Made by a program: the position numbers and the translations under genes. Source: Thermodesulfobacteriota bacterium (GTDB lineage: Bacteria > Desulfobacterota > GWC2-55-46). From it: DNA of 64,000 nt. Shown piece after piece: positions 41,301 to 52,009 of the stretch (within the stretch, counting starts at the first letter, position 1; each line of letters opens with the position of its first letter). The notes below the pieces were generated by a model. It saw only the letters and a list, made by a program, of their open reading frames with translations. It was not told where the DNA came from and did not search any database. Where the stretch lies: the NCBI GenBank assembly GCA_030583865.1, contig CP129479.1, forward strand, positions 1,540,744 to 1,604,743, in the 5' to 3' direction.

Positions 41301-42275
41301 CTACCACCCGAGGACCCACGCGAATATCAGGGGGGCCACTATGGTCGCGTCGGATTCGATCACGAACCTCGGGGTGTCGATTGAGAGCTTGCCCCAGGTT
41401 ATCTTCTCGTTGGGCACGGCCCCGGAGTACGAGCCGTAGCTCGTGGTCGAATCGGATATCTGGCAGAAGTAGGTCCAGAAGGAAATGTCCTTCATCTTGA
41501 GGTCCTGCCTCATCATGGGGACGACGCATATGGGGAAGTCCCCGGCTATGCCGCCGCCTATCTGGAAAAAGCCCACGCCCTGGCCGGAGCCGTTCTTGCC
41601 GTACCAGTCGGCGAGCGCCACCATGTACCCTATTCCGGACTTGACCGTCGTGGCCTTGAGCTCCCCGGTTATGCAGTACGAGGCGAAGATGTTCCCGAGT
41701 GTCGAATCCTCCCACCCGGGGACTATTATGGGGAGGCCCTTTTCGGCGGCCGCGACAAGCCAGCTGTCCTTCTCGTCTATCTGGTAGTACTGCTTCAAGA
41801 CGCCGCTTTTTATGAGCTCGTAGAAGAACTCGTGCGGAAGACGGCTCTCGCCCTTGTCGTTCGCGGCCTTCCAGAGGTCGAATATGTGGGACTCGATCCT
41901 CCTTATGGCCTCGTCCTCGGGTATGCATGTGTCGGTGACCCTGTTGAAGCCCTTCTCAAGGAGTTCCCATTCGTCCGCGGGGGAAAGGTCCCTGTAGCCG
42001 GGCACGCGCCTGTAGTGGTCGTGCGCCACGAGGTTGAAGACGTCCTCCTCGAGGTTCGCGCCCGTGCAGGAGATTATGCTCACCTTGTCCCTGCGGATCA
42101 TCTCGGCAAGGGATTTCCCGAGCTCCGCCGTGCTCATCGCGCCCGCAAGGGTGACCATCATCTTGCCGCCCTTGTCCATGTGGGCCTCGTAGGCCTTTGC
42201 CGCGTCAAGGAGCGCGGCCGCGTTGAAGTGCAGGTAGTGCTCCTCGATAAACCTGGATACGGCCCCTTTCTTCAT
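41301..42275 (-). CDS. Deoxyhypusine-synthase-family protein (bacterial)
   Basis: A 324-residue NAD-dependent enzyme of the deoxyhypusine synthase fold. Family segments seen are MMVTLAGAMSTAELGKSLAEM, STGANLEEDV-like CTGANLEEDVFN, VPGWEDSTLGN, and GGGIAGDFPICVVPMM. Bacteria have no hypusine on EF-P, and bacterial homologues are thought to make homospermidine or other polyamines. The specific role here is open. It lies 102 bp upstream of the pyrophosphatase gene on the same strand. Confidence 0.88.
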   Translation of the reverse strand: MKKGAVSRFIEEHYLHFNAAALLDAAKAYEAHMDKGGKMMVTLAGAMSTAELGKSLAEMIRRDKVSIISCTGANLEEDVFNLVAHDHYRRVPGYRDLSPADEWELLEKGFNRVTDTCIPEDEAIRRIESHIFDLWKAANDKGESRLPHEFFYELIKSGVLKQYYQIDEKDSWLVAAAEKGLPIIVPGWEDSTLGNIFASYCITGELKATTVKSGIGYMVALADWYGKNGSGQGVGFFQIGGGIAGDFPICVVPMMRQDLKMKDISFWTYFCQISDSTTSYGSYSGAVPNEKITWGKLSIDTPRFVIESDATIVAPLIFAWVLGW

Positions 42276-42382
42276 CTCTACCCCCTTTGCAGCTTCTTTA
42301 AAATGCCCGATTATGCTCCCGTTATTATGGAAGCGTTTTTCTCCTTCGAGTCCTCATTACTAAAAGGGGCCGGGGAGATTAT

Positions 42383-42445
42383 CTTGTAGGGTGCGCTATG
42401 CGCACCCCTTACAAATCCCCCTTAGTCCCCCTTTAAAAAGGGGGA
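42383..42445. repeat. Two adjacent hairpins between the DHS-like gene and prfC
   Basis: TTGTAGGGTGCGC-TAT-GCGCACCCCTTACAA-type arms form a long stem (about 42383-42413). A second hairpin CCCCCTTT-AAA-AAGGGGG lies at about 42428-42445. They occupy the 184-bp gap after the prfC stop and may act as 3'-end structures. The first resembles REP-like GGGTGCGC palindromes common in many genomes. Confidence 0.55.
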
Positions 42446-42459
42446 AACCCCGCTCCGGC

Positions 42460-44043
42460 TCAATTGTGCTCCCTCGTCCTGTGAAATGTTATATCCGGCC
42501 ACTGCTCGATAGTGTAATTGAGCTGCCACTCGCTCGGAGCGAGGTAGGCGAGGTTGCCTTCGGTATCCCTCGCAAGCCTCATCGAGTTCTTCTTCTCGAA
42601 CTCATCGAGCTTCTTTCTCTCCCCCTCTATCCACCTGGCGCGCTGCGCCTCGATCGGCTCATAGGCCGCGTCAACGCCGTACTCGTCCCTGAGCCTCGCC
42701 ATAGTCACGTCGAACTGGAGCGCCCCGACCGCGCCGAGTATGTAGTCGTTCCCGGCAACCGGCCTGAAGACCTGGACAGCGCCCTCTTCGGTAAGCTGCT
42801 CAAGCCCCTTCTGGAGCTGCTTTACCTTCATGGGGTTCTTGAGTATCACCCGCCTGAAGTGCTCGGGCGCAAAACTCGGGATGCCGGTGAACTTAAGGGG
42901 CTCCTTTTCGGTAAAGGTGTCCCCTATCATTATGGTGCCGTGGTTGTGGATGCCTATTATGTCGCCCGCGTAGGCCTCTTCGACGTTGGTCCTGTCCTGG
43001 GCCATGAATATGGTCGCGTTCGAAAGGATGAGCTCCTTGCCGGTCCTGTGGTGCACCACCCTCATGCCCCTCCGGAACCTCCCGGAACAGATCCTCATGA
43101 ACGCTATCCTGTCCCTGTGCGCCGGGTCCATGTTCGCCTGTATCTTGAATGCGAAACCCGTGAAGGCCTCCTCGTGGGGATTAACGACCCTCTCGACCGC
43201 CGCCCGCGGCCCGGGCGGGGGCGCAAGCTCGACGAACGCGTCGAGGAGCTCCCGGACTCCGAAGTTGTTTATGGCGCTCCCGAAAAAGACCGGCGACTGG
43301 CTCCCCTTCAGGTAGTCGTCAACGTCGAACGGGTTTGCCGCGCCTTCGAGCAGCTCTATATCGTGCCTGAGCTCCCCTGCCTGCCCGCCCAGAAGCTCGT
43401 CAAGGCGCTTATCTCCGATATCGGTGATCACTATCCCGGAGGAAGACCTCGTCTCCTCGCCCGGGGTAAAGAGCTGAAGCTCCTTCCTGTAGAGGCTGTA
43501 CACGCCCCTGAACGCCTTGCCGGAGCCTATGGGCCAGGATAGCGGCGCGCACTCGATCTGGAGCTTGTCCTCTATCTGGGCGAGTATGTCCAGGGGGTTC
43601 ATCCCCTCCCTGTCGAGCTTGTTTATGAAGGTCATGACGGGCGTGTTCCTCATGCGGCACACGCCCATTAGCTTCTCGGTCTGCGTCTCGACGCCCTTGG
43701 CCGAGTCTATGACCATGAGTGCGCTGTCGACCGCGGTAAGCACCCTGTAGGTGTCCTCGGAGAAGTCCTGGTGTCCGGGTGTGTCGAGAAGGTTCACCTC
43801 GAAGTCCCTGTAATTGAACTTCATGACCGAGGTGGTGACGGAGATGCCCCTCTCCCTCTCGATGGCCATCCAGTCGCTTGTCGCGTGGCGAGAGGCCTTC
43901 CTGGCCTTCACGGCCCCGGCAAGCTGTATCGCGCCGCCGTAGAGGAGGAGCTTCTCGGTAAGCGTGGTCTTCCCGGCGTCGGGGTGGCTTATTATGCCGA
44001 AGGTCCTCCGCCTCTCGATTTCCTTTTGAAGGTTCCTGGACAT
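42460..44043 (-). CDS. prfC: Peptide chain release factor 3
   Basis: A translational GTPase that recycles RF1/RF2 after termination. The 527-residue protein has the G1 motif [13 protein letters not shown]2/G3 region SVMKF and [19 protein letters not shown], and G4 NKLDREG. The C-terminal RF3 domain contains EGAVQVF. ATG at 44043 is preceded by AGGAAAAG. The promoter and an unexpected leader terminator lie directly upstream. Confidence 0.96.
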   Translation of the reverse strand: MSRNLQKEIERRRTFGIISHPDAGKTTLTEKLLLYGGAIQLAGAVKARKASRHATSDWMAIERERGISVTTSVMKFNYRDFEVNLLDTPGHQDFSEDTYRVLTAVDSALMVIDSAKGVETQTEKLMGVCRMRNTPVMTFINKLDREGMNPLDILAQIEDKLQIECAPLSWPIGSGKAFRGVYSLYRKELQLFTPGEETRSSSGIVITDIGDKRLDELLGGQAGELRHDIELLEGAANPFDVDDYLKGSQSPVFFGSAINNFGVRELLDAFVELAPPPGPRAAVERVVNPHEEAFTGFAFKIQANMDPAHRDRIAFMRICSGRFRRGMRVVHHRTGKELILSNATIFMAQDRTNVEEAYAGDIIGIHNHGTIMIGDTFTEKEPLKFTGIPSFAPEHFRRVILKNPMKVKQLQKGLEQLTEEGAVQVFRPVAGNDYILGAVGALQFDVTMARLRDEYGVDAAYEPIEAQRARWIEGERKKLDEFEKKNSMRLARDTEGNLAYLAPSEWQLNYTIEQWPDITFHRTREHN

Positions 44044-44098
44044 CTTTTCCTGTCGCTGAAAGCCCGGCTTAGTGGTCCCGGGCCGCTACGTAGAAAAT

Positions 44099-44127
44099 AA
44101 AAAAATGGGCCTGGGAAGAAGGCCCAT
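44099..44127 (-). terminator. Intrinsic terminator in the prfC leader
   Basis: On the minus strand ATGGGCCT/AGGCCCAT forms a perfect 8-bp stem around TCTTCC, followed by seven T residues. It begins only a few bases after the predicted transcription start of prfC and ends about 55 bp before the ATG. The poly-T side shows that it acts toward prfC. Confidence 0.8.
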
Positions 44128-44137
44128 TCGGAAAAGG

Positions 44138-44166
44138 ATTATACAATATCGGAGTACGCCGGTCAA
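44138..44166 (-). promoter_or_regulatory. Promoter of prfC
   Basis: On the minus strand TTGACC (44166-44161) and a perfect TATAAT (44143-44138) are separated by 17 bases. The expected start is near 44131, immediately ahead of the leader terminator. Confidence 0.8.
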
Positions 44167-44311
44167 CGGATAAAGAACCCGCGGGGAAAGGCGAGTTACA
44201 ACTTCGAGGACGGGTTGTAAGTATTACGACGCACTGATTGACTTTCAGGCGGCGGTATGATAATTCTCGCCATTGAAAACAGATGATTTCTCTCGGAAAA
44301 TCGCCGTCTCA

Positions 44312-45895
44312 ATGACACAGAAGACCGCCGTTATAATAGGTGCCGGGCCTGCCGGCCTTACCGCGGCCTTCGAGCTGCTTGAAAAAACGGACGTAAAGCC
44401 CGTCATTTTCGAGCAGACCGCCGACATAGGCGGGATTTCGAAAACGGTCAATTACAAGGGAAACAGGATAGACATCGGCGGCCACCGGTTCTTTTCCAAG
44501 TCCGACAGGGTGGTCGAGTGGTGGCTCAAGGTACTTCCTCTTCAAACCTCCCCTGCAAAAGACGATTCTCCTGAAAACGCGAGTTTTCTGACCGGCGGCT
44601 CTCAGCGGTTTTCCGCTCCACCAGGCAGCAGAAACTCCGACCCCGAAAAGACCGACCGGGTAATGCTCGCAAGAAAGCGGCTCTCCCGCATCCTATTCAT
44701 GCGGAAATTTTTTGATTACCCGATATCCGCGAACATGAAAACGCTGCGGAACCTCGGGGCCTTTCGCACGGCAAAAATTCTTGTGAGCTACTTCCGGGCC
44801 AGGCTCGCGCCGGTCGAGGAGAAGTCCCTTGAGGACTTCTTCATAAACCGGTTCGGGAAAGAGCTTTACGCGACTTTCTTCAGGGATTATACGGAGAAGG
44901 TCTGGGGCGTGCCGTGCAGCGAGATAGACCCGAGCTGGGGCGCCCAGAGGATCAAGGGGCTCTCAGTGACGAAGGCGCTGTTTCACGCGGCAAGGGGCAT
45001 GGTCTCCGACCGCTCCCTTGAGCAGAAGGACGTAGAGACGAGCCTGATCGAAAGGTTCATGTACCCCAAATTGGGCCCCGGCCAGATGTGGGAAGAAGCG
45101 GCGCGCATGATAAGGAAGCGGGGCGGCGAGGTGCACCTGAACCACCGCGTAGCCGGGCTGAAGGCAACCAGCGGGAGGATATACGAGGCCGTTGTTATCG
45201 ACGAATCGACCGGCGAAGAAAAGACGGTCTTGGGAGATTACTTCATATCGTCGATGCCCGTAAAGGACCTGATAGCCGCAATGGGACACGACGCGCCCCG
45301 GGAAGTTCGGGAAGTTGCCGGGAGCCTTGCCTACCGGGACTTCATGACAGTCGGGCTCCTCCTCAAAAAGCTCCTGGTCAGCCCGAAAGACGCCCCCAAC
45401 GGCATTATTCCCGACAACTGGATTTACGTCCAGGAAAATGACGTAAAGCTCGGGAGGATCCAGATATTCAACAACTGGAGCCCGTATATGGTGATGGACG
45501 GCGGCGCCGTCTGGATCGGCCTTGAATACTTCTGCAACGAGGGAGACGAACTGTGGCGGAAGTCCGACGATGAATTTGCCACGTTCGCGGGAGAAGAGCT
45601 GGAAAAGCTGGGCATGATAGTCAGGGAGGATATCCTTGACAGCACCGTCATACGCATGCCGAAGGCCTACCCCTGCTACTTCGGCTCCTACGAGCGGTTC
45701 GAGGTCGTAAGGAAATTCACCGACACCATTGAAAACCTGTTCCTTATCGGGCGTAACGGCATGCACAGGTACAACAACCAGGACCACTCGATGCTCACGG
45801 CCATGGTCGCGGCAGAGAACATAAAGAACGGGATCAGCACGAAAGAAAACATCTGGTCTGTAAACGCGGAAGAGGAATACCATGAGTCCAAATAG
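44312..45895 (+). CDS. FAD-dependent amine-oxidase/UDP-galactopyranose-mutase-like protein
   Basis: A 527-residue flavoprotein from ATG 44312, directly ahead of the dinucleotide motif [22 protein letters not shown] 13 codons earlier is an alternative; neither has a strong ribosome site. [17 protein letters not shown] and the end [20 protein letters not shown] resemble the UGM/protoporphyrinogen-oxidase-like group often found in surface-polysaccharide loci. The reaction is not known. The following gene, a broken membrane glycosyltransferase, overlaps it by 14 bases, which supports a polysaccharide role. Confidence 0.8.
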   Translation: MTQKTAVIIGAGPAGLTAAFELLEKTDVKPVIFEQTADIGGISKTVNYKGNRIDIGGHRFFSKSDRVVEWWLKVLPLQTSPAKDDSPENASFLTGGSQRFSAPPGSRNSDPEKTDRVMLARKRLSRILFMRKFFDYPISANMKTLRNLGAFRTAKILVSYFRARLAPVEEKSLEDFFINRFGKELYATFFRDYTEKVWGVPCSEIDPSWGAQRIKGLSVTKALFHAARGMVSDRSLEQKDVETSLIERFMYPKLGPGQMWEEAARMIRKRGGEVHLNHRVAGLKATSGRIYEAVVIDESTGEEKTVLGDYFISSMPVKDLIAAMGHDAPREVREVAGSLAYRDFMTVGLLLKKLLVSPKDAPNGIIPDNWIYVQENDVKLGRIQIFNNWSPYMVMDGGAVWIGLEYFCNEGDELWRKSDDEFATFAGEELEKLGMIVREDILDSTVIRMPKAYPCYFGSYERFEVVRKFTDTIENLFLIGRNGMHRYNNQDHSMLTAMVAAENIKNGISTKENIWSVNAEEEYHESK

Positions 45896-46602
45896 GGGAA
45901 CGGCAGCCAGGCTGGGAATCATGGCCGCGCTTTTCCTTCTCGGAATCACGGTCGGCACGCTCGCATGGGACAAAATCGTCCTTCCATTCAGCAACCCCTG
46001 GGGTGTTATCGGCCGAATGAGCCTTATGGGATACAATCCCGCCAACAACATCGCAAGGTTCGTGGTTTTCGTGCTCCTGCCGTCCCTATCTCTTGTCATG
46101 GTCTATCTGAGCGCCGGGAAGTGGCTCAGGGATTTTCTTTTCAGCACGGCTGTTCACAAGGTACTGCCTGAGGTCCGGTCCGGTCCGGTCCGGTCCGGCG
46201 CGCGAACGATGCTGCTCCTGATAGCGTTTTCAGTCGTGGTGGCCCTGAATTCCCCTGTCATGATGAGTCACGGAATCGACCCCTTTCACGAGGGCGAGAC
46301 CCTCGGAACGAGCGTTTCGTACATGGCAGGGCAAGTCCCCTACAAAGATTTCATATTCGCGCAGGGCGTATACCAGGACCCCCTGAGGGCTGTCCTCTCG
46401 TTTAAGCTCTTCGGGCGAGTGGGAATTAGTGTAGATGATGTACTTGACGTTGCCTCCGCCATTGACGAGGGCAAGAAATATTGCGGCTGACGGGGTCAGC
46501 AATCAGATGCGGCTCTACATGGTCAACGACTACATATCGAGGGAATACAAGCTTCACAGGCGTATCTACGATAATGAGATATGGATAAAAAAGACGCTTT
46601 AA
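45882..46602 (+). pseudogene. Decayed membrane glycosyltransferase (middle deleted)
   Basis: The first about 185 codons encode a membrane protein with at least three hydrophobic helices. They end in ...HGIDPFHEGETLGTS..., YKDFIFAQGVYQDPLR and LSFKLFGR, typical of the first part of GT39/ArnT-like transferases of 500-700 residues. After LFGR the text becomes unrelated and stops at 46490. Another frame from about 46488 to the TAA at 46602 encodes SNQMRLYMVNDYISREYKLH...IWIKKTL, which looks like the C-terminal tail of the same family. The middle is therefore deleted. A run of five GGTCC units is at 46172-46196. Confidence 0.65.
46172..46198. repeat. Pentanucleotide tandem repeat (GGTCC)5
   Basis: Five perfect copies of GGTCC followed by GG, inside the coding part of the decayed glycosyltransferase. 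A unit change of one would shift the reading frame, so this is a possible slippage site. Confidence 0.9.
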
Positions 46603-46690
46603 GAACCGCGGGGACACCGGTAGCGTAGAAGGAGAGTTTAGCGGCGTATCAGTATGGAGCTTCAAGTGACGCCTGCAGCGGCTCCGCATC

Positions 46691-47668
46691 CTATCGCGCG
46701 ACGATACCCGGCGCCTTCCCGCAAAGCTCCATTATGAGCCTCGGGAGCACCGTGGCAGACGGGGCCCTGCCGGACTTAAGGTCGGTATCCGCGGCAAGGA
46801 GCTTGAGGATCGCCGCCTTCAGCTCCGGCTCGCCAAAGAGCCTGCTCCTCTTCACATAGTCCTCGGCATGCCTGGGGAAAAGCCCGGCAACCGAGGCTAT
46901 CCTCGCCGCCGGCGTGCCCTTACGCAAGAGCGCCTTTACCCTGAGGAGCGTCCTCATCTGCCGCGCCACCGCGCCGAGCACCTTTATCGGCTCCTCGTCC
47001 GAGAGCCTCCGGTAGGCCTTCATGGCCTCCTTAAGGTCCTTCCTGCCGATCGCGTCGGAAAGGCCGAAAACAGACTCCTCCCCGCACTCAAGGCCCGACT
47101 CCTCTATGTCCTTTTCGTCTATGGCTGGCTTGTCGCCTATGAAAAGTATTATCTTGTCGAGCTCGCCTTTTACGTCACGGAGGCTGTTCCCTGCGATCTC
47201 AAGGAGCCTCCTGGCTGCCTCGCCGCTTGTTGACTTTCCCTGCCTCGATGATTCGTCCCGTATCCATTTCAGGAGCTCGGCATCGCGGAGGCGGTTGCAA
47301 GCCTTTAGATACCCTTTCTCCTCGAGCGCCTTTACGAGTTCCGAGCCCTTCTCAAGCTTTGCGGCGTTCGACATGAAAACGAGGCAGGTCGAGGGCGAGG
47401 GGTTTGCCACGTAAGAGGCGAGCCTCTTTTCCTCGGCCGCCTTGATGGCTTCGGCCCCCTTCACGACGACAAGCCTCCACTCGGCAAAGGCCGGAAGGGT
47501 CGAGGCCGTCGAGACAAGCTCTCCGGCATCCAGCCCCTTGCCTTCGAAGGCATGGAAGTTCATGGAGGCGAATGGGCCTGAAAGTGCCTCTTTTCGTATC
47601 TTGGCGAGGCTTTCCTCGACAAGGTAGCCGTCGGTGCCGTAGATGTAGTAGACTGGCTTTAAAGGCAC
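46691..47668 (-). CDS. holA: DNA polymerase III delta subunit
   Basis: A 325-residue clamp-loader subunit that opens the beta clamp. The start PVYYIYGTDGYLVEESLAKI and the middle segment ELDKIILFIGDKPAIDEKDIE are typical. The helical collar domain LLRVKALLRKGTPAARIASV...RHAEDYVKRSRLF ends the protein. It abuts lptE with no gap, and lptE overlaps leuS. The order leuS-lptE-holA is common in Gram-negative bacteria. Confidence 0.93.
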   Translation of the reverse strand: MPLKPVYYIYGTDGYLVEESLAKIRKEALSGPFASMNFHAFEGKGLDAGELVSTASTLPAFAEWRLVVVKGAEAIKAAEEKRLASYVANPSPSTCLVFMSNAAKLEKGSELVKALEEKGYLKACNRLRDAELLKWIRDESSRQGKSTSGEAARRLLEIAGNSLRDVKGELDKIILFIGDKPAIDEKDIEESGLECGEESVFGLSDAIGRKDLKEAMKAYRRLSDEEPIKVLGAVARQMRTLLRVKALLRKGTPAARIASVAGLFPRHAEDYVKRSRLFGEPELKAAILKLLAADTDLKSGRAPSATVLPRLIMELCGKAPGIVAR

Positions 47669-48169
47669 TCAGAACCTCACCAGCATGCGTTCTTTTATCA
47701 GCCTTGCCGTGTCCCTGGCCAATTTCACCAGGGCCGCTTCCTCCCTGTCCCTGGTCTCCGACGGGCTGGCCGTGTTTACGGTAAAGTCCTCGAAGTCCGC
47801 GACCCCGCTCGCCTGCCAGACGACCTCCCCGGTGGCCCTCCTCTGGATGCGGAGGTCCATTACGACGGTAAGCCTGTATTCCTGCACCACGTCGCTCCTT
47901 GAGAATGACACAGGCGCGATGTTGTACGAGGTTATGGCCCCTTCCATTATGAACGGGGCGTCTTCGGCGATGCTCACGGTGGTAAGGAACTCGTTTACGA
48001 ACGCGGTGGTCACGCTCGATTCGATATCCGGCTTCAGGGTGACATTGGTGAAGACCGGGATCGAGAGGCTCTCGACGCCGCCGGGCATATCACCGGCCTT
48101 GCCGGTCAGGTGGTAGCCGCAGCCGGAAAGGACGAGAAGGGAGAGGAGAAACGCGAAAAGGGGCCTCAT
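47669..48169 (-). CDS. lptE: LPS-assembly lipoprotein LptE
   Basis: A 166-residue outer-membrane lipoprotein that plugs the LptD barrel during lipopolysaccharide export. The signal ends in the lipobox VLSGC followed by GYHLTGKAG, the usual LptE opening. [18 protein letters not shown] and the late [20 protein letters not shown] helix match the family. ATGA overlap with leuS indicates coupling. Confidence 0.92.
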   Translation of the reverse strand: MRPLFAFLLSLLVLSGCGYHLTGKAGDMPGGVESLSIPVFTNVTLKPDIESSVTTAFVNEFLTTVSIAEDAPFIMEGAITSYNIAPVSFSRSDVVQEYRLTVVMDLRIQRRATGEVVWQASGVADFEDFTVNTASPSETRDREEAALVKLARDTARLIKERMLVRF

Positions 48170-50760
48170 GCGACCACCATGTTCACTATCTTGTCCTTCA
48201 CGTAGACGAACTTCCTCACTGCCTTCCCTGAAGTAAGCTCAGCTATCTTCTCGTCCCGCATCACAAGCGACCGGACCTCTTCCTCAGCCGCGCCCGCTGG
48301 TATCATGACCCTTCCCCTCACCTTTCCGTTCACCTGCACGGGTATATCGACCGCCTCCTCCTTGACGGCCTCTTCGCTCCACACAGGCCACCTGGTCCTG
48401 TAGACGGGCTCCGTGTTGCCGAGCCTTTCCCATAGCTCCTCGGAGATATGCGGGGCGAAAGGCGCGAGGAGGAGTATAACGGCCTCTACGGCCTCCCTGA
48501 AGGCCCTGGCCTCGACCGAATCCGCCCCCTTGCCGTTGAGCGCTGCCTGGAACTGATAGAGCGCGTTCACGAGCTCCATTATCGCGCTTATGGCCGTATT
48601 GAAATGGAACCTCTCCTCTATGTCCTGGGTGACCTTCCTTATCGTCCTGTGAGTTGCCGCGTGGAGCTCCCTTGCCGCCCCTTCGGCCCTGGAGCCGGGC
48701 TGCATGGGCCGGGCCTCTTTCAAGAGCACCATGTTTTCGGCAACGAGCCTCCAAACCCTGTTAAGAAACCTGTACGAGCCCTCGACCCCTTCCTCGTTCC
48801 AGTCGAGGTCCTTCTCCGGAGGGGCCGCAAAGAGCGAAAAGAGCCTCGTTGTATCCGCCCCGTACCTCCCTATTATGCCGTCGGGGTCTATGACGTTCTT
48901 CTTGGATTTCGACATCTTCTCGACGGCCCCGGTTATGACGGGCTTCGAACAGAACTTGCACACGCCTCCCGCCGCCTCCTCGGGGTAGAGGTATCCGTGT
49001 TCCGGGCACCTCGTTATCTCCTTGCAGACCATCCCTTGCGTAAGGAGGTTCTTGAATGGCTCGTCAAAGCCGTGGAGCCCGAGGTCGCGTAGCGCCTTTG
49101 TGAAAAAGCGGGCGTAAAGGAGGTGCATCACCGCGTGCTCTATGCCGCCTATGTACTGGTCCACGGGCATCCAGTATCGGGCGTCCTCTTTCCTGAAAGG
49201 GACCCTGGTTTCCCTTGGCGACACGTACCGGAGGAAGTACCATGACGAATCGACGAAGGTGTCCATCGTGTCGGTCTCGCGGCGCGCTGTTCCGGCGCAG
49301 GAAGGGCATTTGGCGTTGACGAACGACTCAGATGAAGCAAGCGGCGAGAGGCCCTTCCCCGTAAGCGAGACGTCCTCCGGGAGTACCACCGGGAGCTCTT
49401 CATACGGGACCGGGACAGCGCCGCATTTTTCACAGTAGATAATCGGGATGGGGCATCCCCAGTACCTCTGCCTCGAAATGCCCCAGTCGCGAAGCCTGTA
49501 GGTTACCGCCTTTTTCCCCGCCTCTTTCTCCTCGAGGAGGCGCGTTATCGCCTCCTTCGCGTCTTCGCTCTTCATCCCGTCGACCTGGCCGGAGTTTACC
49601 ATTACCCCCGGCTCCACATAGGCCGCATCCATCGCCGCCGGGTCGAGCGCGGATTCGGGCGGGTTTATGACGACCTTCACCGGCAGGCCGTACTTCTTCG
49701 CGAACTCGAAGTCCCTCTGGTCGTGGGCCGGGACGGCCATGACAGCGCCTGTGCCGTACTCCATCAACACGAAATTTGCGGCGTATACGGGGACCCTCTC
49801 GCCCGTGAGCGGGTTTATGCAGTGCGCGCCGGTAAAGACCCCTTCCTTTTCGACCTCGTCAGGGTTCAGGGCCATGCGTTTTGCTTCATTACGTGCCCTT
49901 GCGGAGAACCTCTCCACCTCTTCCCGCCTCTCAGGGGCGGTAATCTTAGAAAGGAGCGGGTGGCCTGCCGCGAGAGACATGAATGTCACGCCAAAGAGGG
50001 TATCCGGCCTCGTCGTGAATATCCTTATCGTCTCGTCCGAGCCCTCGACCCTGAAATCAGCCTCTGCCCCGACGGATTTGCCTATCCAGTTCCTCTGCAT
50101 GACGAGCACGCGCTCGGGCCAGCCCGGGAGCTTATACGTATGCTCAAGGAGTTCCTCGGCGTACGCGGTTATCCTGAAGAACCACTGCTCGAGCTCCCTC
50201 GTCTCGACGAGCGTGCCGCACCGCCAGCACCTGCCGTCCTCGACCTGCTCGTTCGCGAGCACTGTCGCGCACTCCGGGCACCAGTTGACGGACGAGCGCC
50301 TCTTGTAGGCGAGCCCCTTCTCAAAGAGCTTGAGGAAAAGCCACTGGTTCCACCTGTAATACTCGGGGGAACATGTCGCGACCTCCCTGTCCCAGTCGTA
50401 AGAGAGGCCCATGCGCTTCAATTGAGCGCGCATGTTGGCGATGTTCTCGTATGTCCACTTAGCGGGGTGTATGCCGTGCTGGATGGCCGCGTTCTCTGCA
50501 GGGAGGCCGAAGGAGTCCCAGCCCATCGGGTGAAGGACGCTCCTGCCTTTCATCATGAGGAACCTGGCGACCACGTCCCCGATGGAGTAGTTCCTGACAT
50601 GGCCCATGTGTATCTTCCCTGAAGGATACGGGAACATCTCGAGGACATAGTATTTATCGCCTTCGGCTCCGGCCTTCCTGAAGGCCCCGCCCTTATCCCA
50701 TTCGGCCTGCCACCTGGCCTCGACCGACTTGTGGTCATACCTCTCGGACTTCTCTGCCAT
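48166..50760 (-). CDS. leuS: Leucyl-tRNA synthetase
   Basis: Class I synthetase of 864 residues. It has the HIGH motif as HMGH ([17 protein letters not shown]), a zinc-ribbon [13 protein letters not shown]...CWRCG, an editing domain with [12 protein letters not shown], and the KMSKS motif in [15 protein letters not shown]. The anticodon-binding domain and the C-terminal [11 protein letters not shown] domain are complete. It is the first gene of leuS-lptE-holA. Upstream, a TATAAT-like box lies near 50810. Confidence 0.97.
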   Translation of the reverse strand: MAEKSERYDHKSVEARWQAEWDKGGAFRKAGAEGDKYYVLEMFPYPSGKIHMGHVRNYSIGDVVARFLMMKGRSVLHPMGWDSFGLPAENAAIQHGIHPAKWTYENIANMRAQLKRMGLSYDWDREVATCSPEYYRWNQWLFLKLFEKGLAYKRRSSVNWCPECATVLANEQVEDGRCWRCGTLVETRELEQWFFRITAYAEELLEHTYKLPGWPERVLVMQRNWIGKSVGAEADFRVEGSDETIRIFTTRPDTLFGVTFMSLAAGHPLLSKITAPERREEVERFSARARNEAKRMALNPDEVEKEGVFTGAHCINPLTGERVPVYAANFVLMEYGTGAVMAVPAHDQRDFEFAKKYGLPVKVVINPPESALDPAAMDAAYVEPGVMVNSGQVDGMKSEDAKEAITRLLEEKEAGKKAVTYRLRDWGISRQRYWGCPIPIIYCEKCGAVPVPYEELPVVLPEDVSLTGKGLSPLASSESFVNAKCPSCAGTARRETDTMDTFVDSSWYFLRYVSPRETRVPFRKEDARYWMPVDQYIGGIEHAVMHLLYARFFTKALRDLGLHGFDEPFKNLLTQGMVCKEITRCPEHGYLYPEEAAGGVCKFCSKPVITGAVEKMSKSKKNVIDPDGIIGRYGADTTRLFSLFAAPPEKDLDWNEEGVEGSYRFLNRVWRLVAENMVLLKEARPMQPGSRAEGAARELHAATHRTIRKVTQDIEERFHFNTAISAIMELVNALYQFQAALNGKGADSVEARAFREAVEAVILLLAPFAPHISEELWERLGNTEPVYRTRWPVWSEEAVKEEAVDIPVQVNGKVRGRVMIPAGAAEEEVRSLVMRDEKIAELTSGKAVRKFVYVKDKIVNMVVA

Positions 50761-50944
50761 CTGCCCTCTCTTAAGGTAAAAAACAGGTTTTAAAAAGGTT
50801 TTTTTAACATGGAATTATAGCATTTTTCAACGGGAAAGGGTTGAAGGGAATGCGCTTGTTCTTCTATTTTTCACGGGAGAGCTGCCCTATGCCCTTCCTT
50901 TCTCCCGGCCTCTTCTGGTATTATTACATTCCCGGAGGTGTTAT

Positions 50945-51481
50945 TTGAAAAAAATCCTGTTGCTTATCCTTCTGGCCTTTTTCGCTACGGCCTGCGGCGA
51001 AGGGCCCGGCAAAGTGGACGGGAGCCCTTACGAGCCGAGGCTCGCTCAAGGAAGCCCTGCAATTGACTTCCTGCACAAAGACATGGACGGGGCCCCGTTC
51101 AGGCTTTCGGAGGAAAAGGGCAAGGTGGTAATCCTCTATTTCTGGAGGATGAAATGCGAGGGATGCAAGGAGGAGCTCAAGTCCCTTGACGGCCTCCAGG
51201 GGAAATACCGGGAACGCGGGCTCGTTGTCGCCGCGATCGGGGCGGACTCCATGCACAGCGCGCCGCTTTTCAAGGTGCGCGGATTCCTCGACAAGGAAGG
51301 GTTCGGCTTCACGAATATAAGGGACGAGGACGGCTTCGTGGCTGAGGCGTACAGGGTCATGCGGGCCCCGGAGGCGTATATCATCGGGAAGGACGGCAGA
51401 ATCGCCCTCGTGGTCAAGGGCCTCTCCGACTGGACCGGCCCGGAGACGGCTGCCCTCCTCGAAAAACTCCTTTCAGAGTAG
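50945..51481 (+). CDS. TlpA/ResA-like thioredoxin-fold lipoprotein
   Basis: A 178-residue periplasmic thiol-disulfide protein. The signal MKKILLLILLAFFATAC ends in lipobox ATAC. The thioredoxin-fold domain has the redox pair C-E-G-C in FWRMKCEGCKEEL and cis-Pro region RAPEAYIIGKDGRIA. Such proteins reduce cytochrome c apoproteins or other exported disulfides. The start is TTG with GGAGG six bases upstream. The nitroreductase gene follows after 9 bp. Confidence 0.88.
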   Translation: MKKILLLILLAFFATACGEGPGKVDGSPYEPRLAQGSPAIDFLHKDMDGAPFRLSEEKGKVVILYFWRMKCEGCKEELKSLDGLQGKYRERGLVVAAIGADSMHSAPLFKVRGFLDKEGFGFTNIRDEDGFVAEAYRVMRAPEAYIIGKDGRIALVVKGLSDWTGPETAALLEKLLSE

Positions 51482-51490
51482 AGGTGTCGT

Positions 51491-52003
51491 ATGCTGAATG
51501 CCATAAGGAAACGGCGCTCGGTGAGGGCGTATCTCAGGCGCGAGGTCGAGGAGAGGAAATTAAAGGAGGTCCTGAAGGCCGCCATGTGCGCGCCCACCTC
51601 CTGGGGGACGAGGGCATGGGAGTTCGTGGTAGTGAGCGACCCTGAGGCGAAAAAGGCGCTCTCCGCCTCCACCGCACACGCCCGCTTCGTGAGGAACGCG
51701 CCTGTCGTGGTCGTAATCTGTTATAATATCAAAACGGGAAGGCGCTTCAGGGAGGACTCCTCCATAGCGGCGGAACACATACACCTTGAGGCCGTGAACC
51801 AGGGGCTGGCCTCCTGCTTCGTGCAGGTCGCCGACGCTGGCGAGCCCCCGGGTAGCGCCGAGCCTTTCGTTAAAAAACTCCTGGGCATACCCGAAGAATT
51901 CAGGGTACAGTGCATGATGCCTCTGGGATACGCCGTAAAAGAACTCGGAGAGCACACCGAAGACGAGTTCGACCCCGGGAAAATCCACTACGAGAGGTTC
52001 TGA
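51491..52003 (+). CDS. Nitroreductase-family flavoprotein
   Basis: A 170-residue FMN-binding oxidoreductase. Visible family marks are the N-terminal IRKRRSVRAYLRREV, the FMN region APTSWGTRAWEFVVV, HLEAVNQGLASCFV and the C-terminal MPLGYAVKE. The substrate is unknown; family members reduce nitro compounds, quinones or flavins. It is probably cotranscribed with the thioredoxin-like lipoprotein gene. Confidence 0.88.
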   Translation: MLNAIRKRRSVRAYLRREVEERKLKEVLKAAMCAPTSWGTRAWEFVVVSDPEAKKALSASTAHARFVRNAPVVVVICYNIKTGRRFREDSSIAAEHIHLEAVNQGLASCFVQVADAGEPPGSAEPFVKKLLGIPEEFRVQCMMPLGYAVKELGEHTEDEFDPGKIHYERF

Positions 52004-52009
52004 GCATCT

